Part shown: positions 24,628 to 37,234 of the stretch, piece by piece
How the letters are laid out: the number at the start of each line of letters is the position of its first letter
Numbering within the stretch: position 1 is the first letter of the stretch
From: Sciurus carolinensis
Lineage: Eukaryota; Chordata; Mammalia; Rodentia; Sciuridae
Direction: 5' to 3'
NCBI RefSeq assembly: GCF_902686445.1
Contig: NW_025920104.1
Coordinates: 3,038,001-3,102,000 of the forward strand
Length of the DNA: 64,000 nucleotides
Made by a program: the position numbers and the translations under genes
The notes under the pieces: model-generated
Database searches by the model: none
What the model was told of the DNA's origin: nothing
The model's input: only the letters and a program-made list of their open reading frames with translations

Positions 24628-27026
24628 CACTCTTCCTGCTCACTAAGGCCAATCACACTTTTGCATGTTCTTTAACATGTGCTCTTTTGATATTCAGCTT
24701 TTGTCCATTTCATTGGGTATTCAGATTAGCTTTTGAGCAGGAAGGTTTGGACTAATTGTCTGATATTGAGGTTCACTCTTGATTTCAGAGCCATGCTTCT
24801 GTGCTGCATGTCCCAAGGTGAAGTCATTTACACTGAAGGTCAATGGAGAAGAGGCTGTGGTGTAGGAAAGCCTTTCCTCAGAGGTCTTTTGCTGAAAAAA
24901 CTGAAAATCAGCATATACATCATCAGCTGTCCCTTACAAGCAACAGGAAATAGCCAGGAAATTGGCAAGAGGCATTGATGTCCTTGCAAGGGGAATTAGG
25001 GTCAGTCATGATGGTTGCTAACAGAATGACCTGGAACTGAGTACCTCCTGTACCTGTACAGTACATTGAAGCTAAAGAAATGTCCTGAAATTTGGACACA
25101 GACCTTAAGCAATGTCCATTTTGTTAGTGTCCCTTCACTGAAGTTGGTTTTCAACACCAACACCCTTCTGCTTTTCATGCCCCTCAAAGGTCCTTACTCT
25201 TCCTTTCAGAGTATTCAGCCTGGAAGCTCTATGCCATGCCTCTTTCACCACGATGCCTGTTCACATTTGGTATTCTGCCCTGTGAAATATGTTCATCATG
25301 CCAAGAGCAGGCTCTGGTTTCATGCATTGGTGCATGCTCTGCATCTTACAAGGGCTGATAATAGGAATCTTGACCATTTCTCAGAGGGCCTTGGGCCACA
25401 GAGGCACTATTCTAGTCAAGGGAATGAACCCTTGGGTGAACAGAGATGGGCTAGATATTTCTGCCTCTGAAGGTGTGTTGCAGGACATTTGGAAAAATCA
25501 TGGCAGGACAAATTCTGAGTGCAGCCCAGTTCTAAGGCAGCAGCCAAATTGGTTGGCCCTGGCAGGTGGAGTGAGCACAGAACATCTCTCCGGGCATGGT
25601 ACCTCCCCCCTGTCCTCCTTCCAACATGCTGAGTGAATGACTCCCTGTTCTCCACATGAACCATCACAGCAGCCACACACTTGCACTTGAAAGAGCAACT
25701 CCCCAAGTTCCAGCTGTCTCCTGTTAGGGCTATCTCGGAAAGGAGGGGCAACTGACCAGACAGGGTGTGATGTTTCCCAATTCAAGGAGCACCTAAGCCA
25801 GGGAGCTGCACTGCATGCTCCCCTGCCCTGAGCTGTCAGCAGTCATCATGCTGTGTGGCTGCTAGGATCCTAGGTGAGTTTCCTGACTTGGCCAAATCCC
25901 AGGTGTGCCCAACATGGAGGGGTGGTTTTGGAGGGCAATGCTGATGGGGCTGGTGCTAAGCTGGGTGAACACGTGACCTCATGCAGCCCTCCATCCCTGC
26001 CTGGTCCCCCAGACCTCATGGGGGCTCACTGCCCACATCAGGAGCTAGGTGACTGTGCTGTCATGATGCCCAGTGGGGCCAAACCAGCACAGTGCCACCC
26101 AGCAGATCTAGAGCATCATATGAACTGTCAGGCTTCAGTGGGGTCCCCTGTCCTGCCTGAACCTGGAGTCAACCCCGGACCACTTGGCTGCACTCCAGTA
26201 ACCCTATAGCTCCACATCAACTGGGTCAACAGGTTAGTATCACATTTCTTGAAAGATCAGGCCCCTGGCCCTGGCTCCTTTCTGCTTTCCTCTTACCATC
26301 ACTGCCCAGCTGGTTCTTCTTTTCAATCTCGGTCTGAAGCTGCCAGGATCAGAAGCGTCTCTGGTTGCCATGGGAACTGTGACTCTACTGAGCAGTTATG
26401 CTGCCCCTCTGTGACCTCAGGCGCTCTCTGAGGTGCAGACACGAGGTCACAGAAGCCACTACTCAACATCCAGGTGGCCCAAGTCCTGGAGAAAGCCTCT
26501 GGGGAGAGAGAGAAAGTGTGTGCACCTACCGGAGCCTGGAACTTCTGCGAACTTTCACAGTGGCCATGCCCAAAGCCTGCCCCTTCCACTGAGAATAGAG
26601 TCACTCTCCCATCTTTTCCACTCAGGGAATGGGAAGAGTGGAAACCAAAAGTGAGGCCCTTTTCAGAGTGGAACAGACTGAAGTTGAAGGATTGAGAGGT
26701 CCAGGATATGACTTTCAGCCACTAATCACACTCCATTGAATCTTGAGAGAAAGAGCTACAAACCTAACTAGCGGCAGGTGGACATTGCATGAGGAATTTG
26801 TGTTTTCTTCCTGCCAGCAAATATCGGTCCTGGGACCCAGAACAGTGAGCCATCACCACTTCCCTTTTCCTCTTTAGATTTACTGACAGGGTCTGGCTGT
26901 GTTCCTGAGGCATTCCTCATTTAGGGAAAAAGGCTTTGCTCAGGAGAAACACCTTCCTCTACCTCATCCCTAAATAAGATGGTAGGCAAGATCCAGCACC
27001 TGCACTGGGATATGCCTTTTGCCCAG
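24628..27026. repeat. 2.4-kb direct duplication, copy A
   Basis: It matches 28511-30897 in the same orientation. The match starts at cactcttcctgctcactaag in both copies and runs to aagatccagcacct and a nearby gcccag. By eye the copies agree at about 90% near the left end and about 97% around 24925-25215, with small indels. No dispersed repeat explains the unit and no target-site-like ends are seen. The antisense frames (for example 25416-25751) are interrupted differently in the two copies, so they do not look like selected genes. Confidence 0.95.
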
Positions 27027-27305
27027 ATATCTCCTGGTTAGTAATTGTCCATGGAAAATGTCAGAAGGAAAAAGAGGAGTGAGAAAGGAGTCAGCGGTTT
27101 GTGATTGGAATGTCTAGGGATCCAGATGTGAATGATTCCCTGATATCCCCCTTCACACTGACAACCTTAGCATATTCTGATTCTCACATACACCTGCCTC
27201 TCCTCCTGCCTCCCCCAACTGGCCTCCACACTCACTGACATCATTTTCTGCTCAGTGCTCAGTTACAAACCTTTTCCTCCTTCAATAGATAGAGATAAAC
27301 TTTAC

Positions 27306-27367
27306 CTCTCATGACGAACAGCTTGATTGTGGATCTTGATGTGCACGAAAGATTCCTTGCAGGATTT
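27306..27367 (-). other. candidate exon, unknown gene
   Basis: On the minus strand cctttccacag precedes a 62-base open segment ending GAGAG|GTAAAG. The open reading is KSCKESFVHIKIHNQAVRHE (phase 0 to phase 2). It lies just beyond duplication copy A. There is no match to a family I know, and chance splice-like signals of this quality occur regularly. Confidence 0.2.
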
Positions 27368-27496
27368 CTGTGGAAAGGAAGATGAAGATTTTCTAAGGAA
27401 TTTGGTGGCTTTGTTTGGGCTGGGTTTTCTGCAGAGAATTTGACAAAGTCAGACCAGTAGAGGATCTAGAGGGTACCTAAAAGTGGGTCCTGCAAA

Positions 27497-27572
27497 GCAG
27501 AAGAGATAGCTCCTCTTGGAGAGCTCTCACCTAGCAAGCACAAGGTCCATGGTTCAAATCCCAGGACCCTCA
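27497..27572 (+). mobile_element. ID-like SINE, old
   Basis: It has an A-box-like gatagctcctcttggagagc and a B-box-like ggttcaaatcccaggacc with the usual spacing. The A tail is decayed. Confidence 0.65.
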
Positions 27573-28510
27573 GATGGGGAGGGGACAGAAAGACTCTTTT
27601 GTATATGCCAACCCTCCCTCCTCTCATCTTTTTCTCCTCTTTTCATCAACTCAATCACCACAGTTGAAAAAGAACCAGTTGGACACACAAGCCTTTTCCA
27701 ATCAGACTTTCAGCATGGAGCTGCAGTCAACATTAGCAGTGCTTTCCTGTTCTGCATTTCTTAGCAGATGTTCCTTGATATGAGTCAACTCACAGCAACT
27801 CATAGGTTAGCTCCTTCTCACGATTATGCTCATAGGGGTATATCATTAGCAAGTTCTTGAAGAAGATGCTGATCACCAGGTTGCAAATGGCAGGAACTTC
27901 AAAATGACAACTGCACTAGCCTTTGGCAATTACCTGGCTTCTTGGTCACACTCCAGATGCTGGGCAACTGAAGTAGACTTGCACAGCTCAGCACTTTCCC
28001 TGTCAACCTCAATGTCATCTGGAAAACAAGAGGTGAGGACCAAAGACAGCTGCCCTTGGCCCTGGCTTTTCTCACTCAGTTTTCCTGGGCATCACGTTGC
28101 AAATGACTTGAAGCCAATTGTATGATATGGGGATGCATACGTGTTAGCTTCTGCTGATAGCATTCAGGAGGAACTGGGGGAATGTGCAACCTAGTCTCCC
28201 AGTATCACTGGAGGAGCTCCAGTGTGAAGAGAAATGCAGCCCTTTTCTAGACTATTGATAATTTGGATGGAGGATCTGAAGAGTTACAGTGGAGAATTGG
28301 CTGAAGGATATGGTGTTCTCATGCGCACCATGGTTCTGGGAATTAGTGGCTTGTGTTTTTCAGGGTCAAGAATGACACAGGAAGCCTTACTGGAAAGAAG
28401 TCACACTGAAAGCAGAAAAGCAGAGACACTAGGCACCTGGCAGGTTGGCAGTAGTTATAGCCAGCCCAGGAAATAATAAGAATGCTACAATTTGAAAGTG
28501 CTTGAGGATA

Positions 28511-30897
28511 CACTCTTCCTGCTCACTAAGGCCAATCACACTTTTGCATGTTCTTTAACATATCCTCTTTTGATATTCAGCTTTTGCCCATTCCATTGGA
28601 TACTCTCTTTGCTTTTGAGCAGGAAGGTTTGGACCAAATGTCTGATATTGAGGTGCACTCTTGATTTCCAGAGCAATGCTTCTGTGCTGCATATCCCAAG
28701 GTGAAGTCATTTACACTGAAGGTCTATGGAGAAGAGTCTGCGATGTAGGAAAGCCTTTTCTCAGAGGTCTTTTGCTGAAAAAACTAAAATCAGCATATAC
28801 ATCATCAGCTGTCCCTTACAAGCAACAGGAAATAGCCAGGAATTGGCAAGAGGCATTGATGTCCTTGCAAGGGGAATTAGGGTCAGTCATGATGGATGCT
28901 CACAGAATGACCTGGCACTGAGTACCTCCTGTACCTGTACAATACATTGAAGCTAAAGAAATGTCCTGAAATTTGGACACAGACCTTAAGCAATGCCCAT
29001 TTTGTTAGTGTCCCTTCACTGAAGTTGGTTTTCAACACCAACACACTTCTGCTTTTCATGCCCCTCAAAGGTCCTTACTCTTCCTTTAGAGTATTCAGCC
29101 TGGAATCTCTGTGCCATTCCTCTTCACAACAAGGCATGTCACCTTTGGTATTCTGCCCTGTGAAAATGTGTTCATCATGTCAAGGGCAGGCTCTGGTTTC
29201 ATCCACTGGCTTGGGCTCTGTATTTTATAGGGGCTGGAAATAGGACTCTTGGCCATTTCTCAGAGGGCCCTGTGCCACAGAGGCACTAGTCTAGTTAAGG
29301 GAATGAACCCTTGGGTGAACAGAGATGGACTAGATATTTCTGCCTCTGAAGGTGAGTTGAAGGAACTGTGGAAAAATCATGGCAGGACAAATTCTGAGTG
29401 CAGCCCAGTTCTAAGGCAGCAGCCAAATTGGTTGGCCCTGGCAGGTGGAGTGAGCACAGAACATCTCTCCTTGCCTGGCACCTCCGCCCATGTCCTCCTT
29501 CCAACATGCTGAGTGAATGACTCCCTGTTCTCCTCATGAACCATCACAGCAGCCACACACCTGCACTTGGAAGACCAACTCCCCAGGTTCCAGCTGTCTC
29601 CTGTTAGGGCTATCTCAGAAAGGAGGGGCAACTGACCAAACAGGGTGTGATGTTTCCCAATTCAAGGAGCACCCTAAGCCAGGGAGCTGCACTGCATGCT
29701 CCCCTGCCCTGAGCTGTCAGCAGCCATCATGCTTTGTGGCTGCTAGGACCCTAGGTGAGTTGCCTGACTCGGCCAAATCCCAGGTGTGCCCAACATGGAG
29801 GGGTGGTTTTGGAGGGCAATGCCAATGGGGCTGGTGCTAAGCTGTGTGTCCCATGCACCCTAATGCAGCCCTCTGTCCCTGCCCCAGACCTCGTGGGGGC
29901 TCACTGCCCACAGCAGGAGCTAGGTGACCATGCTCTCATGATGCCCTGTGGGACCAAACCAGCACAGTGACACCTAGCAGGCCTGGAGTTTAGTGCAAGC
30001 TGTGAGGCTTCAGCAGGGTCCCCTGTCCTGCCTGGTCCCAGAGTGATCCCTGGCCCACTCAGCTGCACCCCACTAACCCCATTGCTCCACTTCAACTGGG
30101 TCAACATTTTCAGATCCATTTCTTGAAAGATCAGGCCCCTGGCCCTGGCTCCCTTCTGCTTCCCTCTTACTGTCACCACGGAGCTGATGCTTCTTTTCTA
30201 TCTCAGCCTGAAGCCACCAGGATCAGAAGTGTCTCTGGTTGCCATGGGAACCATGATGCCACTGTTCTGTCTTGCCACCCCTTTTGACCTCAGGCAGTCT
30301 CTGAGGTGCAGGCACGAGGTCACAGAAGCCACTCCTCAACATCCAGATGGCCCTATGCCCTAAGAAAGTCTCTGGGGAGAGAGAGAAAGGGTGTGCTCCT
30401 ACAGGAGCATGGAACCTCTGCACTCTTCACACCTGCCATGCCCAAAGCCCACCCCTTCCACTGAGAATAGAGTCACTTTCCTATCTTTCACTCTTAGGGA
30501 ATGGTAACAATGGGAACCAAAAGTGAGGCCCTTTTTAGAGTGGACATTACTGAAGTTGAAGGATTGAGAGATCCAGAATATGACTTTCAGCCACTTATCT
30601 CACTCCATTGAATCTTGGGAAAAAGAGCTGTGAATATAACTAGTGGCAGGTGAACATTGGAAGAGGATTTTTTTTCTTTCTGCCAGCAAATATCAGCCCT
30701 GGGACCCCAGATCCCATGAGCCATCACCACTTCCCTTTGCCTGTTTAGATTTACTGACAGGGTCTGGCTGTGTTCTTGATGTATTCCCTCATTTAATGAA
30801 AAGGCTTTGCCCAGGAGTGACACTTTTCTCTACCTTACCCATTAAGAAGATGGTAGGCAAGATCCAGCACCTCCACTGGGTTGTGCATTTTGCCCAG
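28511..30897. repeat. 2.4-kb direct duplication, copy B
   Basis: Second copy of 24628-27026, offset by about 3.88 kb and in the same orientation. Small deletions relative to copy A occur, for example near the right end, where A has about 12 extra bases after gcccag. Beyond 30897 the two flanks diverge. Confidence 0.95.
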
Positions 30898-32482
30898 TAA
30901 TTGGAATGGTTCCCTAGTGTCAGTGTTTGCTTCTATAATAATAAAAACAAAATAGAGAGTATATGGAAAATCTCCATAATTTCAAATCAATGAGCAACTC
31001 AGCAATAGGTATTCTTCAAATATTTTACCCTCTTTCCTTGATTCATTAGAAGATTGATGTGACTCTCCTTCTTCTTTGGGGACATTCTAAGAAAGAAAAA
31101 AATATTTAGATGTAAATGCACCAAATATGAAAAATTATCCTAATAGTTTCCTTTACTGCAGGATATAAGAGAAAGATAACACATTTCTGAGCCATTCCAA
31201 TATAAAATCAAACTTCAATTCTTCAACTTACTAATTCTTCTCATAGGGGTGAGAATGATTAGAGATAAGAGAGATCTGAAATATTACTCCCATTACCTCC
31301 AAGATAATTGCACAAATACTGACATTCATAAAACTATTTTATTAATCCAAATTACCTAGGATAAATTATAGTCATCTGTAGTTTAGAGTGCTTTATAAAA
31401 AGTTAAAAATTTAAATGTGATATTTTGAATGAATTTTTTGACTTATATTGGCACATATTATCTCATGAGATGAAAGCACTAGACCTGAGCTTTAAGAGTA
31501 CATTAAAATAAAATCGGTTGGGATCACAAAGAGTATAAACTCTGTCCATCCTGTGTGTCAAATAGCTAATAATAAATTTAAATATAAATGTTGATCCTTC
31601 CAAGAAAGAGAAGAAGAGTGCCACAATCTTTTGGGAGCAGTGAATGAAAGCCACACACAGTTATTAAAAGAAAAGATTTACTAAATATGCATAGAATGGT
31701 GACAGAGATGGATCAAAGAACAGACACTGGAGAGATGTTTTATGCAAGGAAATACTGAGTCTTGGGAGTAAAACATTAAAAAAAATCTTCATCTTAAGTT
31801 CAAATATATGCTTCATGATTAGAGGATTCTTGGAGGATATTCTTATTCCTACTTTCATATTTATGACATTTCTCTAACTTGTTTGCTTCTTTTTATGGCA
31901 TCAATTCAAGATAACTCACCTGAATTTATATACTCCAGACATGAAAATTGATACAAACTTAAAGCATAATATTTTAAGAATTCAGTAGAGTTAACTGATA
32001 GTGATTTCATGCATGTTATTTAGAACACTTCATTATATAGCAATTTTTTCTACAAATTTATTCATGTTCAAAAATTTAAGTTTTTTACATTTGAATCCTT
32101 TTTGTTGGTGCTCCAGAAAATATACAAATATATTTATTAACTTTGAATAACACTTAAAAATTGAAAGCTATAAAGTGAATAGTTACATAACTAAGCAAAT
32201 AACTTTTAACATTTGAGATCTTTGAATGTGTCATAAGGGCTTGGATACTTTTAGGCACCATGATACAAATAATTATGAAACTAACATCATCATATGGTTA
32301 TTCAGAGTTTCCACTTCTAGAACTGGTTATTATTTTGCACAAGATATCTATTTTCAATTAAAGGAAGAGTATTAAATACACTTAGTGGAAAGAGCCAGAA
32401 AGCATGGTGAAATCCCTTTTAAATGCAAATATATAATAATTTTACTGTATTTTCAAACCTTCATTTATTTACTTAGTTTTAT
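30898..32482. other. A/T-rich DNA, largely unassigned
   Basis: Composition drops abruptly from the higher-GC duplicated block to A/T-rich DNA. It holds one weak exon-like segment at 31029-31086 (minus). No dispersed repeat is identified. Confidence 0.4.
31029..31086 (-). other. candidate exon, unknown gene
   Basis: On the minus strand tttttctttcttag precedes a 58-base segment ending AAAGAGG|GTAAAA. In phase 0 it reads NVPKEEGESHQSSNESRKE, a charged, linker-like peptide. Proteins of the ANKRD26/ANKRD18 group have acidic linkers after their ankyrin repeats, and this lies downstream of such exons on the same strand. However, its phase does not fit directly after the exon at 37507-37571. Confidence 0.2.
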
Positions 32483-32558
32483 GTGATGGTGAAGATTGAA
32501 CCCAGTGCCTCACACAGACTAGGCAAGTGCTGTACCATTGAGCTACAACTGCAGCCCC
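32483..32558 (-). mobile_element. ID SINE, minus strand
   Basis: The plus strand shows the reverse complement of the ID head (gattgaacccagtgcctcac, ttgagctacaactgcagccc). Confidence 0.85.
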
Positions 32559-33148
32559 TAATTCATAAATTAATATAAATATTCTAAATTTCTATGTTTC
32601 CCTAATTTCTAACATTATTTTAGTGTAAAAATGGAGCCAAGAATAGAAATAATGAAAAAGTTCTCCTAGAAATGTATGATAGTAAAATATAAAGGGTCCA
32701 ATAAAAAAAAAAAACTGCAAGCAATGTGTTTTACTTATTTCAAATTAAAGGCATGAGGGAAATTCAATGATTCTACCAAAAAAATAATGAGCATGAATGT
32801 TAAAAATAATGTAAGTATGACTTGAATTTCACACTAATGTAAACCTAACAAAAAAATCCTTGACCATATTTTCTATTTCTTCTGCATTGAGAAATTTATT
32901 CCTAATAGAGTTTTACTGTCATATGTATTTTCAAGCCCAATGTCCAACCCCCTACACTAAACTACTCAATGAACACTGGCATTTATACATGTTAAAAAAT
33001 ATCACATAATTCTCTTAAAATGTTTTTGTTTTTCCTGAGTGAATTTCCAAAAATATATCAGGAAAACCATTGCTAAGTTTCAAGTATTAACACAATCAAA
33101 ACTCAATATTAAGAGGAAGAAAATTAATTACACAAAAGATCACTTTAC

Positions 33149-33217
33149 CTTTAAGTAAGATTGATAGTAGAGCACATCCAATGTAAGACACCATCAGGAT
33201 TAGTTTTAGTGAGATGA
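33149..33217 (-). other. candidate exon, hydrophobic segment
   Basis: On the minus strand tttttgctgtcaag precedes a 69-base segment ending TTAAAG|GTAAAG. In the frame starting after two bases it reads ISLKLILMVSYIGCALLSIL, which would make a membrane helix. Phase (1 to 1) does not match the neighbouring candidate exons, so I do not join it to them. Confidence 0.18.
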
Positions 33218-33420
33218 CTTGACAGCAAAAATATATAATAAAGTGGGTAGATAGGTTTTTCTCAAAAAACTCTGGTGAAAATCTGGATTCACCTACATGA
33301 AATGCTATTTCTTGACTTATTTGATTAAAATCAAATTAAGCTGTTTTATAAAACTCTGCCTCAACTTTTTCAAAGTATGAAATAGTCAATGAACATACCC
33401 ATTTTGTTGGTGGGTCTTTG

Positions 33421-33507
33421 ATTTATTTATCTGTTTGGTGCTGAGAATCCTAATCAGTGCCCCACATGTCAGTCAAGTGCTCTGCCCTGAGCCACAACCC
33501 AGCCCCT
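33421..33507 (-). mobile_element. ID SINE, minus strand
   Basis: Reverse complement of an ID element: tttggtgctgagaatcc, then gccctgagccacaacccagc. It is diverged. Confidence 0.8.
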
Positions 33508-33811
33508 CAATGAACACATCCTTTAATTCAGTTTCAGACTGACAGCCACTATATAGGCAGAACTTGAGAACAGTTTATTCTCAGAACCTGCCTGCCTTGA
33601 AGGCTGAACTTGAAATACCATTAATAGCTGTCATAATATTTTCTTTTTTCCTGAAGTGGAACAAACTTTTAATAACCCAATACAAGGTAGCAAGATGCAG
33701 GCTGCCCTCTTTCTTGGTTATCCATGGATCAAAGACTAAGTAAGCTGACTTGAAAATTGTGGTACTGGTTCTCCAGCATGGATATCACCTACAGAAAATA
33801 CCCCATTTTGT

Positions 33812-34012
33812 ACAGTGTGGTGATGCATGCCTGTAATCCCAGAAAGTTGGGAAGTTAAGGCAGGAGAATTTTAATTTCAAGTCAGATCTCAGCAAACTAG
33901 TGAGGCCCTCTACAACTTGATAACACCCTGTCCCAAAACAGAACATAAAACAAAAGGGCTTGGGATAAGTCTCAGTGGTTAAGCATCCCTGGGTTTAGTC
34001 CCTAGTATAAAA
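33812..34012 (+). mobile_element. composite B1-ID SINE
   Basis: The B1-like half contains atgcctgtaatcccagaaag, and the ID half gggcttgggataagtctcag. An A-rich tail follows. Confidence 0.88.
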
Positions 34013-34044
34013 AAAGAAAGTAAAAACAAAAACAAAAATAATTT

Positions 34045-34190
34045 AGCACAAGCAAGGTCCTAAGCAAGTCAAGGAGACCCTGTCTCTAAACAAAATATAA
34101 AATAAGACTGGGGATGTGGCTCAGTGGGTGAGTGCACCTGAGTTCAATCCCCAGGACCCATCAAAATAGATAAATAAATAAATAAACCTA
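34045..34190 (+). mobile_element. composite SINE, right part
   Basis: It has the linker (aagcaagtcaaggagaccct, tctctaaacaaaatat) and the ID half (gactggggatgtggctcagt, gagttcaatccccagg), ending in (AAAT)n. It sits just after the SINE at 33812, in the same orientation. Confidence 0.88.
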
Positions 34191-37018
34191 TTGCTTCCCT
34201 TTACCCACAAACAGTATACTGAGATTCATAAAAATTTAAAAAAATTTTAAACACTGAATGTTCAAGAATATGCTGTTATTGGGAATACTATTGTCAGGCA
34301 CACTGAAATATTATACATCATAAAATACCATTTTACCTGTGTAGGTCTCACTTTATTCAGATCCACATGAACTAGCAAGCACTTATATTTACAGGCAATC
34401 AGATACTCAAGAGGAAAGATTGCTACAAAAGTAGAATACTGGTAATTGTGCCTGTGTTTCCCTAAATATTATTGAAATATCACTCTTCCTCTGGGATCCA
34501 ACTCATCAGTTTCTCATTTTCAGGACTAAGTGGCACACTCCATCTTTTAAATCTACATCCTGTGAAGATGCAGATTCCTGACACAAGGTTACACTCAAAG
34601 GACCAAGAGTCAGAACTCTTTGTTTTTGTTTCTGATTCTTGAAAATAAGCTAAATGGGGTCATAATCAACGGCCTTAGCATAAAACCATTACCAACTACT
34701 GAAGTGAAGCTCTTTGATGACTTGCCCATCAGTATCTCCATGATCTACCATGATCTACCACACATATACATGGGAATGACATCAGTGAGTTGGAAAAAGT
34801 GGAGGACAATGGAAACCTGCTAGAGGCCATAGATCCATGTATTCCACAGATTCTAGTCCCTAGTGTTTTAGTCTCTAAGTCACTTTCACATCTCTGTAAA
34901 CTCTGGAATCTTTTCCCAGTGGCTCAAATTGTTTTAATATCTTTCAACAGAACCTTGAATTTTGTCACTTATTCCAATTAAATGAACAAGAGTATAATGG
35001 GACTATCAGAAATTCCTTCAAATTCTATTTTAATATGCCTTTCTAGAGAGCATCCCATACTCTATGTCCTGAATATCTGTTTTGTTGTTAATCAAGCTGG
35101 TCAATAAACCCCAAGGTTTTGATGTATTTTATATAACCCTTATTTCTACCCAATGCAGTGATGTTCCTCCTCAGTCTTTCCCTTCCCTTGGTTAGCTTCA
35201 TTCTGATATTCTACCACTGGCCTCACTTAGTAATCCCATTCCTACCCACTTCAGTTGCTTTCCACAATCACTCTTACCCTGTTATGTCTGTTGTAAACAC
35301 ATTAACTACACAGTGATAATAAGGAAAAGAACTGTTTAGAATTGAGGAGCCTCAGTTCAAATCTCTTGCTACCCCTTTCAATACTCAGAAAAGTCCCTTT
35401 AATATCTATAAGTTCAGGTTCCCCTCATGACCATCATTTGGCCAGCATGTCAAACACATATTGAAGGATGAGAGGGTATATTGATTAGCTGCTAAATTTT
35501 TTTTAAATTCTGAAATTTACTGAGCTTTTGATTCAGTCAATAGAAAAAAAGAATATTCATTTGAGAGAATAAAAAAAGAAACAGCAAGAGAGCACAACAG
35601 AAAGTAAAAATAAAAATTCAAGAAAAAATTTTAATCATAGAAAAAAATAGTATAAAGGAAAAATTTCTTCATAAAACTAAATATGAACAGTAACCTGAAG
35701 GGAAATGTAACTCTTGATTTATAAAACAGCTTTATAAAAACAGAACTACATGGGAGCAGAGTATTGAAGGAAACCAAACTGGAATCACGAAGTAGAGATA
35801 TCTCTATACAGAGAGCTAATATATCTAATATAATATAGTCTACACAAGGTATTTTTGACTTCAAGTAAAATAATTCCTCTACAGAACTAGCATGATCTTG
35901 TTTATGAAGAAAACATGTGACCACAGCTCTGTGAGATTTTTCCTAAAACTCTATAAGCAGGCTGCTCAGATAAATAATGAATCAGAATTAACATACAACT
36001 GATTTTGCCTTTCTGAATTGATGATATAGACCTGCATCTTGATTCTAGTTCTGCACTGGCATCGACTTATACAGTGGAGGATATACAATGGAGTTGTCAG
36101 TCAGGCAAGCTTACAGTCTAACTGTAGGCCTGGCATTTATTAATTATGGGAACATGGGACAAAGAGTCAACTTCTATAAATGATAGTTGCTTAATTAGTA
36201 AATAACAGGTTATAATAGTACAGGCACTTTCAAGGTCACCATGATGACTTTAATAAACCAGTGTTAGGAACAATTGTCTATCCTAGACTGGAGCACTCAA
36301 AAAATCTTTATTCCTTTTATCTACATTCTCTAATCAGTTAGCATAGTATCTTTCAAAATATATAAAATCCTACATGTTTAAAGGGTCATCTGTAGAATTT
36401 TCATCCACTATTAAAGAAGAGAATAAAATTTTTATTTAATCAACAATAGAAAATATGTAACATTAAATGTGTATAACTGTGATTCTTTGTTGCAGAGTAT
36501 TCCTCTGGGCCCCTATATGAAGACTTTCCTATAATAGATACTAATTATATTTCTGATAGGCAGTTAATTAATTAAGAATTCCTATGTCCCATACTTTGTA
36601 CTTTTCAAATGCAATGAAGAAACATAAGATTTATACAAAATTTGATACCTAAAAGTAAACAGTTGGTCCCGTGACTGTAATTTTATCTAAAAATTGCAAG
36701 ATGGACAGAAAACAACATTAGTAGCAGATTCAGGAGCATAAAGAAAGTGTCAAATAGCATAATTTTTCTGGACTAATTGCAGTAGGAACAATAATCAGAG
36801 ATTATTCTTATGTTGTTATGAGAACAGCTCTAGTAGAGGAAACATAACATAATAATTTGAAAATACTTCTCTTATTTATACAAAAATATGTAAGATTTCA
36901 GGGACCAAAATTATATTAGCATAAAACTTCTTTAGACAATATCATTTCAGATTATAAATTACCTACAATTAGTTGCATAAATAATCATGAATTCTAGAAT
37001 ATTAAGAAAGTAAATAAG
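34191..37018. other. A/T-rich DNA, largely unassigned
   Basis: No dispersed repeats are clear. One candidate exon lies at 34337-34422 (minus). The minus frame at 35631-35924 shows no splice support and looks like chance. Confidence 0.4.
34337..34422 (-). other. candidate exon downstream of ankyrin exons
   Basis: On the minus strand ctacttttgtag precedes an 86-base segment ending ACACAG|GTAAAA. Only one frame is open: after two bases it reads IFPLEYLIACKYKCLLVHVD and on to LNKVRPTQ. Its entry phase fits the exon at 37507-37571, which ends one base into a codon. The peptide does not resemble what follows the repeats in ANKRD18/26-type proteins, so the link is weak. Confidence 0.22.
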
Positions 37019-37110
37019 GGCTGGGATAAAGCTCAGTTGGTAGAGTGCTTGCCTCACAAGCACAAGGCCCTGGGTTCAAATCCCCAGCATGGCAAAAAAA
37101 AAAACAAATA
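37019..37110 (+). mobile_element. ID SINE
   Basis: A well-preserved ID element: gggctgggataaagctcagt, gcttgcctcacaagcacaag, gggttcaaatccccagc, A tail. It is the cleanest ID copy in the window, hence probably the youngest. Confidence 0.95.
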
Positions 37111-37164
37111 AAGTAATTAAGAACAGTATGAATAGTATGAATGTAATATATATATAACAGTATG

Positions 37165-37168
37165 AATG

Positions 37169-37207
<39 letters not shown>
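37165..37207 (+). repeat. (TA)n microsatellite
   Basis: A run of about 20 TA units, preceded by a smaller related block in which an acagtatgaatgtaa segment is duplicated. Confidence 0.9.
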
Positions 37208-37209
<2 letters not shown>

Positions 37210-37234
37210 ACTGCTCCTTTGCTATCAGAATATT

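Larger units (their letters stand above)
27027..28510. other. spacer between duplicated copies
   Basis: About 1.48 kb of non-duplicated DNA. It holds an exon-like segment (27306-27367, minus) and an ID-like SINE (27497-27572), but no recognised gene. Confidence 0.5.

Noticed and set aside
25066..29631. Paired frames of 60-134 codons repeated in both duplication copies
   Set aside because: They recur only because the DNA is duplicated. Interruptions differ between the copies and neither reading resembles a known protein.
37019..37110. tRNA gene
   Set aside because: A and B boxes are present, but the 3' half and acceptor stem are absent and an A tail follows; it is an ID SINE, as are all similar sites here.
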